This document shows, piece by piece, positions 1 to 13,479 of a DNA stretch of 64,000 nt. The stretch covers positions 29,254,449 to 29,318,448 of the forward strand of contig NC_134515.1 in NCBI RefSeq assembly GCF_027942865.1, in the 5' to 3' direction. Origin of the DNA: Odontesthes bonariensis. Lineage: Eukaryota; Chordata; Actinopteri; Atheriniformes; Atherinopsidae. Position numbers and translations under genes: made by a program. The notes under the pieces were generated by a model that had not been told where the DNA came from, did no database searches, and saw nothing but the letters and a program-made list of their open reading frames with translations. Positions within the stretch are counted from its first letter, which is position 1; each line of letters starts with the position of its first letter.

Positions 1-1615
1 TGCTCCTGGCACACCAATGTACATCGTTAGGGCGCTAAGAAACATTGTGAGAAAACATTGACTCTAAAGATTTGTATTATACCTCTGTTTGTGCGCTTTC
101 TAATCTCATGCTGAAGGCAAACATCACACTGTGGATCCACCCACTACTGGCTACAACAACCAAAAAAAACCAGATAAATGTGCTTATACAAGCAGGGGGA
201 AATAGATGAATGTATTAAAATAATGTACATAAAACGCAAAGACAGATCGCCATTAAGTGTCTTTATACCATGTCAAGTGTTGGGAACACAGAAGATCCGA
301 AGTCTGACAAACTCCCTGTGCATATCGCCTAAGCTATGATTGGATCTGTGTCCACTTTAAGAGCAGTATGTCGTGGAACTATTACCTTTATTCAGTCTGT
401 AGTGATCAGAAGTGCTTCTCAGTGTGATTATGGCAATGATCGTCTTGTCAATTGAGCTGACTCAGTAAATCAGTTCACCAAGTAAGGACGTTCACCTATT
501 CCTGCTCCCCAAGCAATGATTCTTAAAAGGCCTGTAGTGCTGCCGAGAAATCCTGGTTAGAAAAAAGACATCGCCTTCAGTTCGGTGACAGAGTTCTATC
601 AGACCAGCCAAGCATACAACGCAATTGATTAGATATGGTGCTTTGGAGATTTAGAGGGTGTTTTTAAATCGATGTACCTATTGGAAAACAGACATGAAAT
701 ATCTGGTGAAAGCAGGATAAATGTGACTTATTTTAGCCCTTTCACGTCTCCTGCCACAAATGTTAAAATCCCGTATTAATGTCACACGTTTGAGTGACAC
801 TGGGGGAAATAATTAGTTTAGACAAGAAGTAGACAAGAAAACGGTCTTTTGATGCATACGCACAACATAGTTCAACCAAAAGTGTACAAAATTGAGCTTC
901 TCAAAACTGTGCTAACACACCCAGATAATGCAGTTTGGAATCCAGTCCTTCTTGCATGTATAGGATCAAGTAGAATCAAATGGGACTAGGCGATCTGCAC
1001 ATGCTCCGTATTTTAGCATAATTTTGTAAAAACAGTAAAGCATAAGTGTATAACAGTTCAGCCAAATTCCAAATGAAGCTGCACTCATTCACATATGTTT
1101 ATGTTGTCAATTGTCTAAACACATCATGGTCTCTTTAAGCATTTCCATGCTGTCACTCTGCTCTAATAAAATCCTGATTTCACAACCAAAACCACCACAT
1201 CATCTCACAAAATCACCATTAAGGTAAATTAAAGACATCATCTGCATTGAATTTGGCTGAACTTGCATGTACAATGTCCCACAGAGAGGCGGCAGAATGT
1301 CTTGGAACATTTTCTCACAGTCCACAGAGTCGTGGGATCAGACAAACTCAAGTCAATAACTCGATTCCACTTCTCTGCGTGAATACTGTCACAAAGACGG
1401 TGGTCCAGTTAATGGGCCAAGTCGAGCTGCAACTGTGGCTCAACTCAGCTGTGCATGTAACTGAGTGGCTGAGAAAATGCCAAACTTTTACGATGCTTTG
1501 CAGGATAAAATCAGCCCCTATGGTGTCTTGAGGTTGCGGTTTACTTGTGAACTGAGACCCAAGGTGTTCTTAAACATGTCTTTTTCACTGATTCTCCTGT
1601 GCTCTCCTTTTGCAG
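1..1615. other. Upstream flank / ormdl2 intron, nothing recognised
   Basis: I see no coding exon, RNA gene or named repeat here. Because ormdl2's last exon starts at 1616 with a splice acceptor, at least the right part is intron of that gene. I looked for the preceding ORMDL exon (the segment ending just before the conserved FYTKYD stretch) and did not find it, so the intron extends past the left edge or the exon is too diverged to spot. Confidence 0.5.
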
Positions 1616-1751
1616 GTATATCCTCGCCAGTTTCTACACAAAATACGATCCTACACATTTTTTCATCAACACCTGCTCCCTCCTTAGCGTTCTCCTCCCA
1701 AAGCTGCCTCAGTTTCATGGAGTACGGCTATTTGGCATCAACAAGTACTGA
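1616..1751 (+). CDS. ormdl2: ORMDL sphingolipid biosynthesis regulator 2, last coding exon (partial gene)
   Basis: ORMDL proteins are small ER membrane proteins that bind serine palmitoyltransferase and restrain sphingolipid synthesis. The exon follows a pyrimidine-rich tract and AG at 1614-1615, begins with the third base of a codon, and reads 44 residues to TGA at 1749-1751. The reading contains [30 protein letters not shown] and the family's closing FGINKY, which is the full C-terminus of the ~153-residue family. [12 protein letters not shown] and the INT preceding it fit ORMDL2 better than ORMDL1 (LIPKMPQLHGVR) or ORMDL3 (LIPKLPQLHGVR); this paralogue call is from family knowledge. The earlier exons lie outside the window. 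No frame damage is seen, and the splice acceptor argues against a retrocopy. Confidence 0.93.
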
Positions 1752-1995
1752 CAGAACTTAAGGACTGGATTTTAAACACCAACACTGGACTTCTACTTTT
1801 CTGTTCATGCAGATTTTATTTTATATTTTTTCTTCTGTGCGGAGTTTGAGAAGAAAATCAATGCGATTTGTCCTAAGTGTACATTGTGAAGTATTCTGAA
1901 AGTTACAGCTTGAAAAAAGTAAGTGCACTCCTCTTATTTCATCACTGTAAATTTGTTCTTGACTGACATTCCTCATATTAAATCAAGACCAAAGA
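1752..1995 (+). other. ormdl2: ormdl2 3' UTR with candidate poly(A) signal
   Basis: Unique sequence follows the stop codon. The first plausible poly(A) signal is ATTAAA at 1977-1982, about 225 bp past the stop. The UTR end is inferred. Confidence 0.4.
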
Positions 1996-2263
1996 TTGAA
2001 TTGTCCTGCTTTCAAATGTGACGCTTGTCCACTTTTTTTTTTTTTTCTGGCGTACCCTGGCTGCAAGTCTGTAAAGCTGAGCGTCATCTTATTGCCCGAA
2101 TGTTTTGATTCATTGTGGCAGTTCCTTTTTATTTCCTACAGCTAGTCCACAATGAACACTGTTACATAACACAGATTTAACACTGACAGATGCAAAAGCT
2201 GCTAGTCCTGCACACTGGGTGTTCATCTTGATGCCACGTTTCAGTAGAAAAACTGCAAAGTTC

Positions 2264-4880
2264 TTTCAATTCAATTCATTTTTATTTATATAGCGCCAAA
2301 TACAACATATGTCATCTCAAGGCACTTAAATAATAAAGTACAATTCAAGCCAATTGGAATTCAATTAATTGTAATCATAATTATTCATAAAATAATCCAA
2401 TTCGTTCATATAGAGCCAATTCAAAAACAATTTCCTAGCTAAGGAAACCAACAGATTACACTGAAAACTTTAATGAATATGTGATAATTCTTTGTCCCAG
2501 TGTGGTATTTCGAGGGCACTGGAACACCATTCAAAGGATATCTGTTGGAACAGGGAAACACGAGTTAATGACCACAATAATGTCACATATATGTAAAGTG
2601 AGGAAAGGTGTGACAGATGAGGCCCCCCAGCAGTCTGGGCCTATAGCAGCTTAACTATGGGATGTTTCAGGATCACCTGAGCCATCCCTAACTATAAGCT
2701 TTATCAAAAAGGAAAGTTTTAAGCCTGGTTTTAAATGTGGAAAGGGTGTCTGCTTCCCGGACATTTACTGGCAGCTTATTCCACAAGAGAGGGGCCTGAT
2801 AACTGAAGGCTCTGCTTCCCATTCTACTTTTAGAAACTCTGGGAACCTCAAGTAAACCTGCAGTTTGGGAACAAAGTGCTCTGTTAGGAAAATATCTTAT
2901 GAGATCTTTAAGATATGATGGAGCTCGGTCATTAAGAGCTTTATATGTAAGGAGAAGAATCTTAAATTCTATTCTGAATTTAACAGGGAGCCAATGAAGA
3001 GAAGCTAAAACTGGAGAAATATGATCTCTCCTGAATATATGATCTCTCAACTGAAGGCTTTTCAGAGAATATGTGGGACAGCCCAATAATAAAGAATTAC
3101 AGTAGTCCAATCTTGAAGTAACAAATGCATGGACTAGTTTTTCTGCATCACTCTGAGACAAGATGTTCCTGATTTTAACAATATTACGAAGATCAAAGAA
3201 AGCAGTCCTAGAAACCCGTTTTATATGCGAGTCAAATGATAAATTCTGGTAAAAAAAAAACTCCAAGGTTCCTCACTGTTGAACTAGAAGCCAAGGAAAT
3301 ACCATCTAGAGTAACTATATAGCTAGACAATTTCTCCCTGAAGCGCTCAGGTCCAAAGATAACGACTTCAGTTTTGTCTGAATTTAGAAGCAGACAGTTC
3401 TGAGTCATCCAGGTCTTTATGTCTTTAAGACATGCTTGTAGTCTGACCAACCTATTGGGTTCATCTGGTTTTATAGATAAGTACAACTGGGTATCATCAG
3501 CATAGCAATGGAAATTTATGCCATGCTGTCTAATAATGTTACCTAATGGAAGCATGTATAAAGTGAAAAGAACTGGTCCAAGCACAGAACCCTGAGGAAC
3601 TCCATGACTTACTCTGGTGTGTGAGGAAGATTCTTCATTTACAAGAACAAACTGAAATCTATCAGATAAATATGACTTAAACCAGCCTAATGCAGTTCCT
3701 TTAATCCCAATAACATGTTCAAGTCTTTTTAATAAGATACTGTGATCGACCGTATCAAATGCAGCACTGAGATCCAACAGGACAAGCACAGACACAAGTC
3801 TGCTATCAGAGGCTAAGAGGAGATCATTGGTAACTTTCAGCAGTGCAGTTTCTGTGCTATGAAGCACTCTGAATCCTGACTGAAACTCTTCAAACAGATT
3901 ATTTCTGTGTAAATTATCACAAAGCTGAGCTGCAACTATTTTTTCAAGAACTTTAGACATAAAAGGGAGATTGGATATAGGTTTATAATTAGCTAACACT
4001 TCTGAATCAAGAGTAGGTTTTTTAAGTAAAGGTTTAATTACAGCAACCTTAAAAGGCTGAGGTACATATCCTGTCAAAGACAGATTGATCAAATCCAATA
4101 TGGAAGTGTCAATTAATGGGAAAACCTCCTTGAACAGTCTGGTTGGGATTGGGTCTAAAACACAAGTTGATGGTTTAGAAGAGACTATTACTGTTAGTTC
4201 AGAGAGATCAACTGGACAGAAGCCGTCTAAATACAAATCAGGTTCTAAAGAAATTTCTAAAGCTGCTGTACTTGATGATACATCACTGATAATAGTGGGA
4301 TGGACTCCATCAATCTTCTCTCCAATAGGAACAATTTTATTGTTAAAGAAGCTCATGAAATCATCACTGCTGAGAGTAAAAGGAATAACTGGCTCAGCAG
4401 AGCTCGGACTCTTAGTCAGACTGGCTACAGTGCTGAAAAGAAACCTGGGATTATTCTTATTCTCTTCTATCAATGATGAATAATAAGCAGTTCTAGCTTT
4501 ACGAAGGGCTTTCTTATACGTTATTAAACTATCTTTCCAGACTAACCGAGACTCTTCTAAATTAGAGGAACGCCACTGTCTCTCCAGCTTTCTTGCAGTC
4601 TGCTTTAAAGCACGCAGCTGTGAATTATACCAAGGAGCCAACCTCTTCTGACTGATTACCTTCCTTTTCAGAGGGGCAACATTGTCCAGTGCTGTACGCA
4701 TTGAAACTATAGTGCTGTCAACAAGAGAGTCAAGTGCTGCTGGAGTAAAGTTTAGGTAGTTGTCCTCTGTCATATCTGCACATGGCAGTGAAGAAAATGA
4801 TGATGGAATTAATTCTTTAAATCTGGTTACAGCATCCTCTGATGCTGATTTCTTAACTTTGGTATGGAGATATTCATTTG
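2264..4880 (-). mobile_element. L2/Maui-like LINE, 5'-truncated, almost open reverse transcriptase
   Basis: The minus strand encodes the post-endonuclease linker and reverse transcriptase of a non-LTR element. Reading 4773-3232 carries [27 protein letters not shown] and the catalytic YADD (FHCYADDTQLY). Reading 3266-2688 continues it with the C-terminal region (LHWLPVKFRI, LWNKLPV, FKTRLKTFLF). The two readings join by a one-base shift in the nine-A run near 3250, so only one frame break separates this copy from an open RT. A small internal deletion also removes the usual AARVL segment near 3040. The 3' end is the AATTG-type tail at 2264-2282; the 5' end is lost inside the endonuclease region near 4880. 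The clade name is by motif resemblance (L2 group); CR1-group membership is possible. Confidence 0.9.
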
Positions 4881-6411
4881 ATCACACACAGGCCGGTTTT
4901 CAAGTCGTGGGGAAGTCCAGACACTTTACATGAAGCCAGCATGAGGGGGCTGTCACACTGTTGGCTATATGCTCATATATTCAAGGGTTTCCCCCCCTTC
5001 CGCATGCAATATATTCATGTTTGCATTGGAGTGAGGCTTCCCTGTTTATAATGCATGTTTTCAGGAAGTAGTTCAAAGGAAATGAAGCGTCATGTGAATA
5101 TGATTACATTGTTGATTATGTCGAACACAGCCTGGGAAACACATGCAAATAAGGGTAGCTGTATCAGCTATTTTAAACAGGTCGAGTAATGTAAGCATTT
5201 GCTATGGTGTTTGTTGGGTTGTTCCCTGCCTTCAGATGACTCCAGGACAGACGCATAGTGTAGAGAAGCCTATGGCGGGTAGCACAAAGCAGCTCAGTGT
5301 AAATGTCACCATAATCCACAAGATTTCAGATATGGCCAACTGAAACGCGAGTAATTGAGAAATGACAAATGCAAAACATCCTTTATGAAATTTATACCGC
5401 AAGCTGCCCGGTTAGAGATAACATTATCGGAAGAGCAAATTATGTCATCCGCTGCAGTTTTGTTTTTTTAACAGTTCTGCTACAACTTTCAATTCAAAGT
5501 ACACTTTGATGACCAAAACGAGGCGTATGCAGTAGGTGTAGAAGTGAGAGCTTTAAATGCACGTTAACTGAATGTGGTATGATTATAGTAATGTACGCCA
5601 ATCATCACTTTAACTTTAGAAGCATAGATTTATGTGGAAAGATATAACAAAATAGATTAGAAGCAATGAATAGATATGGGAGAGGTCAGCCGCTTCTACT
5701 AAAATGTCTTCAAAGATCAGATCATGCTTGAACAGATTACACACACACCGGGAAACAACAAGAACATTTGCTTTAAGAAGTCTGGGTTTTCATAGAGTGA
5801 TGCTGTTTTGCCTGGAATTCGAGATAACTGGGGAAAGACAAAAGGTGTCATTCATAAAGTTATAAAGATGACGGTGCTGAGTTATAAACAAACACAAGCT
5901 GCTCTAGTGCTGTTGAATTAGTTCAGTACTTATGTGTGTAGAGGAAATTCCACAGGTTCGTATTTGTCTTTCTCCCACTTAGCAGCGGTCACGCTTACCA
6001 CTAATAGTGCTGATGACTCGCGAAAAAGGTAATGGTTCATAAAATAAGAGCAGTTTCATGAAGTTATAAATCTCAAGTGCCCCCCTAAATTTATTTTTCG
6101 TCCACCCCAAACGCAAGCGTAGGCTAATTTAACCTTAAGCTTTCTTGTCCATGAAATATTTCAAGGTGTGTTCATGATTTAAGGGTAATTCCATTCGGTC
6201 ATTTTACCTGCAGAGTAACTGGAAGATAAATGCAGTAAAGCCGTCTTATTTTTAAAAAAGACAATTGTGTCAAACATAACTTTTCAGGTTTTAAATGCAT
6301 TGCATCATCCAAAAAAAAATCGAACGGACATGTAATTAAAACCTTGAAATCTTGCTAAAAATATTTTTTTGAAATGATGCTAAAACGCATGTTAAAGCAA
6401 AATAAAAAAAA
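4881..6411. other. Intergenic, nothing recognised
   Basis: This stretch lies between the LINE and the inferred 3' end of nemp1. It is AT-rich with no long reading frame and no recognised domain or repeat. Confidence 0.5.
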
Positions 6412-6956
6412 TTTATTCGATATACTTAGGGTGATTTCCACTGACATTTGTCCCATAAACTGAATCAAATAAGTGAAAAACAGAACATCTGGAATAGGAA
6501 CCAGCACAGTATCCAGCTCCTGTTCAGAGGTCAGAATTTATCACAGTGCAGTAGGAGCGTGATGCGGATGCCCTCAATGCAGCCAGCCAAGAGCCTGTAA
6601 ACACAGCATGTTCTGGACAAACTACAACCAAAGACAACTCAATGTAATCAATCACTAAGTTCTGGCATATATGTATCCTCCTTTGCAAGTGAAGCCTTTG
6701 TTCCCTGCCGAATGGATTTGGCTTGAGTGCACAGTCCTTAAAATACTTTTAATACTAATGACAAATCAGACTTAACAGTCCCGTCTTTGATATTTTTTTT
6801 TACAGTCGTAGGGATATGAAACGCGAAACCTTGGAATCTCGTCTGGATTTTTTTGTTTGTTTTTAATTCCAGTCCATGGAAACATTTCCTCCCCCGTCCA
6901 TTCTGAAAAGCAAAAAATGTTTTTGTTTTGAACAAGTCTCCATCTCCGTGTCATCT
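6412..6956 (-). other. nemp1: nemp1 3' UTR with candidate poly(A) signal
   Basis: Downstream of the nemp1 stop on the minus strand, the first clear AATAAA is the complement of 6412-6417, giving a 3' UTR of about 540 bp. The extent is inferred. Confidence 0.4.
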
Positions 6957-9900
6957 TCACTCTGGAGTCGTCATGGACTTGACATCGTCTTCCTCATCGT
7001 CGGTGTCAAAAAATTCATCCTCGAAAAAAGATCCATATTCCTGCACGTGGACCGACACCTCGTTTGGCATCAAGTGAGGTGATCCTTCAATAAAATCCGC
7101 AAACCTGTGGGTTAAGGTGATAATAATGAACATCTTGAAAGCCCGAGAGAACAGCGCAAAAGGTAACGGCAATACTTGCAAATCCTGGGGGCAGCATTTG
7201 GCCACACTTCACTACACAAAATGCTTTTTTGTTTCTTCTCTTTTTCTACAGATCACTTATCCCTGTAATAATACCTTACATGCATTTTTCTTACTCAGTT
7301 CCCAAAATTTCCTCACACTACAGAAAAATATTCCATTTTCATTTTTAAATCACTCAAGTTTGCGTCTACAGCCTATAAACCCGAATGAGCCGAAGTGTGG
7401 AATCAGCCTGAGTTATACAGGGAGTTAGTTCCTTTATTGGTTCTGAAAAATGTGACTCGTGAATCTGATGTAAAAGTAATAACAACCGTATCTAGTTGTC
7501 TTTTGTGATTTATATAATCGCATTAATCAATACAAAAGGATTCACCGATTTAAACCCTTTTCACCAAACTAAAAGGAGACTTCAAACATCCACAAATTGT
7601 TTCCAAAATCATCATAAAATGAAGTGCAAAATACAGGTCTGTGTACATTTTGAGCCTCATTTAATGGTAAGCACTTCAGTTATCTTTCATCTAGCTGACC
7701 GGTTTTAGAAGTCAAGTCATTAGATAAATGAAGATCACCCGTGTGTAATCAAGGGGGTTTCAGTGGAAGGTATTTTAAGTGCATCTTTTACTGTGTTCGA
7801 AACTGTCCAATTTGTGAGTCAGAATTGTGGTAAAACCAGCAAAGCCTCAAATCTCCTCTTATCTGACGATCACACCTCTTTAACCAACCGTAGCTACGTT
7901 TACATGCACAGGAATATCCTGACATTAACCCACTCGGATGTGGCCCTTAAAGTAAGGCGAGAGAATGTGGCACGTTTTCTGCTCTCTGGCTCCCCCTACA
8001 GGGATGCAACACCACTGGCATAAAAACAAATCTCTGCGTGAGCCCTGGAATCTACAGCCACACGAGAATGTTTTTGTCACATTGAAGACGTCACAAAGAC
8101 GCCATGAAAGACTTGTGACCTCATTTAGAGCAGGGCGACTCGTTGGAATGCAGCGGTGCACGTACGCACAGCTGGGGACACTGAGCCGAAAAGGCACGAT
8201 CAGTTAAACTTAAGACTTTTAAATGTGAGAATGATACATTTGAAAACAAAATTGACCACCTTTTAGGGGACTGAAGCCTTGACACAGCCTTCCACGGGCT
8301 GAACTCTGGGCTGTTACAGCATTTCCGCAGCTCCTCCAGAGCCCGCCGAGTCTCTTCCTCTCCCTGCTTTTGATACTCCTCCTCAGTCAGCAGGCGGTAC
8401 GGCTGAGGCTTCCAGTGAATATGCCGCCTGATTCTCCTGCAAAACAAGAGCAAATATGTGAAAAATATGTGGAAAAAAAAAAGAAGTAAGCCAAATCATA
8501 CAATCTTACTCGTGGCACCTGTTCTGTGGTACAAAGAATAGTTCGCTCTCTGCATCATGAATAGAAAAAACATTTTGTAAGGAAAGGTTTGATCATGCCA
8601 CAGCTTCCCCATTATAGCGAGTGAGACGACAGAAACACCACATGAGCTGCTTCACAGTACATTTTCTATTCACCCTGTACTCTTACGCCACCTTCTGTTA
8701 GAATTTCAATGACACGTACCTCCAAGCTGCAACTACGAGAGAGACGGGGTACTCCAGATTATTGGAAACCAAAGCTGCCACGATGATAGCAAAGGCAACT
8801 TGCTGAATCTGAATTCCCAAATAAATCAGGACCAGACCAAACAGCTGCAGGGTCCATGACAGGATGTTGATGCTCCTCTCATCCACCAGAGGACCGTAAC
8901 GGTAACACACAGCAAAGCTGATGAATCCCACCACCGATACATAACCTGGCAAACACAGAGATACTGACTCACACAGTGTTCAAGCACAAAGTTTCCAACC
9001 AATCTGCACTTTCTGTAAACAGTAGTTGCTATTTTCATGGCATCACATACATTCTCAGTGGTCTCATAATAGTTATTCATTGTGCACACAAGAAGCAGTA
9101 AGTAAATATCGCAGATAAAGCTTTGGTCAGTTGTTTCCAATTCCATACGGTCACTTTCTATATACAGTCTGAGCTCACATGGAGTCCTTACCTATAACCA
9201 TGTGCCAGTGTTCTCGCAGAATTATGCTGAGGTTCCTGTAGACAAGCTGGATGGCATACAGAGAGAACGACCAGCCACCAACTATCAACACATAAAAGGG
9301 GCTTTTCTGTAATAAAACAAACATCACATCTAGCATTAGATCAATGAGATTGAACTTAAATATCCCGGAAGGACATTTGAGGGCAATGAAATAACATACC
9401 TTTGGCAAAAAGCGTGCCAGAATGAAAAAAAGGATGATGAGAGAGGCGATCGTGCCTGTGCTCATACCAGCGGAGTAGTAGAAAATTTGACTCCTTCATG
9501 TTGGGACAAAACATGGAGAAATATAGCGTTAATAGCTGTTGTGATCCTGTTAAAAAAAAAAAAATCTAACAACAAAGGGTTTGCTTATTAAAGACAAATA
9601 CCTGCTGAGGGAGGTTGCAAAGACAAACAACAATGTCCCAGACAGGAACACCAAAAACAAATAGATATCAAACTCTGCAAGGAGGAAAGAGAACCATGTG
9701 ACCATCTTTTATCTGTCAATAAACAACAAACGAATTTTCCTTCATTTGTTTTCCACTTACTACGTATGGGTTTGACAGTGTACTGGGTTTTATCAGAAGG
9801 ATCGACCTTGAAGCACGTCGTCTTGCTGAAGAGGCTGATGTTGATGGAGGTTTCGTTATGTCGCTCACTTAACAAGCTCTGAAACCAGCCCCAGAAACTG

Positions 9901-11717
9901 AAGCGCTCCAGCTCCTGCAGCTCCTCCTCACCTTCCACGGTTTCCACCTTAAACACCTTTGAACTCCAAACTTTCACCTGTCAAAAAATCTGCAGTTACC
10001 ATGTGCCCAAACAACTGAGATTTGCCATCATAAACAGAAACGATTTAAGATTATGCGTAGGTTCCGTCCTGCTCTGTGTCTCAGCGGTAAATATCGCCTG
10101 CTCCTGTTGCTCTGTTCTGCTCGTCACTCTTCCTTTCCCAGAGAGTCAAAATAATTCCATCCTCAACTTCTATGTCACTGCTCCCATCCAATCATCTTTT
10201 CACTCGATTTTTTTTAACCAATCAGCTTACAGTTTTGTAAAAAAAACATGGTTATTCTGTCTCTCTGCTTTTCTTACAAACCTCCTCCACATGATGTCCA
10301 CATGTTTCATCTAAAGCCTTCAACTGCAAACTACCAACTCCACCAGCAGCATCTGGGGGTTGTCCTCTCCTTATTTCCTCTGCTCTACGATGATGCTTCT
10401 CGTTGGGAGTCCTACTATGAAAATACTTTCATGTCTGCATTTTACAGGAAAGGTTTTTTGCTCGCTGCTTTTTTTAACTACTTGACATAGAATAAGTATT
10501 ACCAAAAAAAAGTGGATATCAAATCACTGACAAATCCTGGCAGAGGCGTCTGCTCTTTCTCATTTATGTCAAACTTTAAACCACATTTCCATATTTGTAA
10601 GGAGTTTGCCCTAACAAATCCAAATTAAGAGGGATAATGACATTTCTTTCTAGCATTACCTCACAATTTAGTGACTAAGAATAAATGGTGCTGGATGTGG
10701 CTGGGCATCATTGACGGATCTTACCTGAATTCTGGTCCATGTTTGCCTCCAAGTTGGAGCAACAGGATTTTTGTAACAGAACCGGTTGGATCCTGACATG
10801 ACGCGCTCTTCTCCATCCTGAAGATCAACGACTGGATGCTTGTTACCTAAGTTTTACAAGCAGACACACGTGTAGCCAAGGCTGTATTACAAATAGTTAC
10901 TTTCTAAACTGGAGTATTTCCTAAAAATAAACAAGCGACATGTTTACATTTGCCCATTGTTGAAGAACTGTTTTTTTTTTTGCATCAAATCCAGCAAACA
11001 TACAAAAAATATTCTCTCAGCACCAAGCCCACTGATTCCTGCTTAGGACAATAATCTTTAAAAAGTAATCCCAATTTAAAAGTTTCATCTGTTGGACGAA
11101 AATAAAGCTTAATGGCACAAAGGTATGTAAGAAAATCCTAGTCATTCATAGTCGTTTTAACTGACTACAAACAGCTTCTCCTTTTGAGTTCTATCCTCAA
11201 GAGAAACAGGTCAACAAATGAATAAATAACTACAGCTAACTGAAACTATGATCTACAAATACACCATTCTTGAGCAATATGGCTATAAACAAGGGGTGTT
11301 TAGGCTATTCTTTCAATTGCAACCAGTTATCGGGCGTATTGGTGCACATTTAAAACGAGTTTCGCATCAAGTGCTGTTTTAAAATCAGCATATAAACAAA
11401 AGGATGAGCCGGAGGCAACCAGAAATGAGATTCTACAGACTGGTGGTCAGTGATTTCAAAAAGCGCCATAAAAGCTCAACATAAACTCACTTTTAGGTAG
11501 TTTCACTTCGCCTTAAACTGATGCTAACATTTATTAGCTTGAGCTTGTTTAAAATGAGTATCATATATGAGAATATCTCGATTCTTGCTCTGTAATGGAA
11601 CTTCTTACCCGTAGTCTGGTGTGACGTTTGAAGTAAACAAATAAAGAGGATCATGTAAACCAGCAATGTGGTGCTTGCTGAGACGTAACCGTTTATTATT
11701 TTCATGCATCCCGCCAT
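6957..11717 (-). CDS. nemp1: Nuclear envelope integral membrane protein 1 (9 coding exons)
   Basis: NEMP proteins are multi-pass inner nuclear membrane proteins that stiffen the nuclear envelope and support fertility. Coding exons are 11717-11609, 10846-10725, 9977-9761, 9674-9602, 9493-9400, 9306-9192, 8945-8720, 8436-8260 and 7104-6957. All junctions are GT-AG and in phase, giving 426 residues against about 444 in human. The first Met precedes a hydrophobic signal peptide ([15 protein letters not shown]). Next come a lumenal domain with FCYKNPV and WTRIQ, several membrane segments ([53 protein letters not shown]) and the family signatures [34 protein letters not shown] and [12 protein letters not shown]. 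It ends in an acidic tail (DTDDEEDD). The 12q13-type neighbours favour NEMP1 over NEMP2, but the paralogue call is inference. No breaks are seen. Confidence 0.93.
7885..8180. repeat. Possible MITE fragment in the last nemp1 intron
   Basis: The stretch opens with GCTACGTTTACATGCACA, a terminus resembling a common fish MITE end. I could not find the matching inverted end, so this may be a fragment or chance resemblance. Confidence 0.25.
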
Positions 11718-12436
11718 GATAACTCTACCAAAACCCTGCTCTGACGTCTTAACCCAGCCCCTTCCGCTTCTGAAAAGCTTGTTGAGTTACAGCCAGATCA
11801 GCCAATCACAACGTCAGACGGGATGTCGTCATTGTCAACGTCGTTGGTTTACGTTCAACGTCAGCTTCATTTATAAATGTCTTGGTCGCGCTGACCAGCA
11901 GATATTCACTGTCAGGAGATACTGCTGCAATGAAATCTGTCATATTTGATGCAGCGCCAACAAGTTATTTACCTCCTTGTGGAATGTTTACCCTAAAACA
12001 TAGAAAGAAAATGAATGAAATATTAATTAATGTCAGGCTATAATATTCTTTAATATTTCTTGAAAATGTATTTTGTTCATACCTATCACATATTTCATTT
12101 TTACACACCTATAAAAACTATTAGTCAGATCTTTCTGAACACACTTAAACAACAAAAACAAAATAGTTGTGACAGGAGAGTTTGTACGACAGATTTCCCC
12201 TCAATTTATGAGAAAAAGATATGGAAAAAACAAAAACTGGAGGATAATTTGGGAAATTGCCAATGACACAACACGAGCAAACATTGGCTACTTATTAGAC
12301 AAAAAGAAAGGTAAGAAAACACGATGGTGGAGATAATTGCAAAATGCCCCCATGGTTTAAAAAGTGTGTTCTCGCCGGGTAGTCCGGCTTTCTCCCACCG
12401 TCTCCCAAACATTTCAGGTTAATTGGTAACTCAATT

Positions 12437-12545
12437 GTCCATAGGAGTGAGTGTAAGCGTGCATGGTTGTGTGTGGCCCTGTGATGGACCTGCGACCTGT
12501 TCAGGGTGTACCCCACCTCTCTCCGACAGCTGAGACACTTGGCAC
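12437..12545 (+). repeat. Dispersed repeat fragment
   Basis: The piece containing CCTGTGATGGACCTGCGACC and GGGTGTACCCCACC matches my memory of a stretch repeated thousands of times in teleost genomes. It abuts the LINE relic that follows. I cannot assign the family. Confidence 0.45.
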
Positions 12546-12574
12546 CCTCCTGTGGACTGATGAAAAAGTGACAG

Positions 12575-13366
12575 ATATTTACTTCAGACTCAGATCTGAC
12601 TTTCAGCAGCCACATCAAAGCTGTCACCAAGGCAGCTTTTTACCATCTCAGAAACATCAACAGAATTAAAGGTTCCCTCTCCCAAAAAGACCAGGAGAAA
12701 CTCATCCATGCATTCATCTCCAGTAGACTCGATTACTGTAATGCTCTTTTAACTGGACTTCCCAAAAAGAGCATTAAACATCTGCAGCTCATCCAGAACG
12801 CTGCTGCTAGAGTTTTAACCAGGACTAAGAGATCTGAACACATCACGCCAGCTTTAAAATCTTTACACTGGCTTCCAGTCAGTCACAGAATAGATTTTAA
12901 AAGCCTGCTGATGGTTTACAAATCCCAGAACGGTTTAGGCCCAAAATACATCTGTGATATGTTCAGAGAATATAAACCCAGCAGAGCTCTTAGATCCAAG
13001 GACTCAGGTCATCTAGTCCAGTCCAGAATCCAGACTAAACACGGAGAAGCAGCATTTAGCTGTTATGCTGCAAACAAGTGAAACAAACTTTCACCAAATG
13101 TAGACATTTTTAAATCCAGGTTAAAAACATTTCTTTTCTCATGTGTCTATGCATGAAATCTGCACGATATCTTTTAATTTATCTGGACTGTTGCTTGTTT
13201 TTAAATTCATTTAAATTATTTTATTTGTTTCTCTTTATATTCTTTTATGTATTTTTAATGCTTCTTACACTCCCTGCTCCAATGCTTTTATTTCATGTGA
13301 AGCACTTTGAATTGTTTTGTACATGAAATGTGCTATACAAATAAATTTGATTTGATTTGATTTGAA
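12575..13366 (+). mobile_element. L2/Maui-like LINE, 3'-terminal fragment
   Basis: The plus strand reads the C-terminal part of the L2-like RT: LSQKDQEKLIHAFISSRLDY, RVLTRTKRSEHITPALKSL, HWLPVSHRIDFK, then FKSRLKTFLF. A Trp codon of the conserved NKW/NWNKL motif has become TGA at about 13079. The 3' UTR ends ACAAATAAATTTGATTTGA repeated, the family's tail. The same 3' end, reversed, is nested in the LINE at 49711-49857, so the two belong to one subfamily. Confidence 0.88.
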
Positions 13367-13479
13367 CATAACTTGGAATGATAGTTCAAAAACCACAGGA
13401 GTAATTAACCTCATAAATGCTCGGGTTTGAATCGGGTTACACAGATTCAAAGTCTTGGTGATGATTTCAGCAAGGACGT

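Noticed and set aside
1247-1761. Overlapping plus-strand frames of 94 and 98 codons
   Set aside because: No recognised features; the real coding content at the right end is the ORMDL exon in a different frame.
6957-7205. 82-codon minus frame starting at 7205 taken as one protein
   Set aside because: Only 6957-7104 is nemp1 exon; the upstream part is intron read-through before the acceptor.
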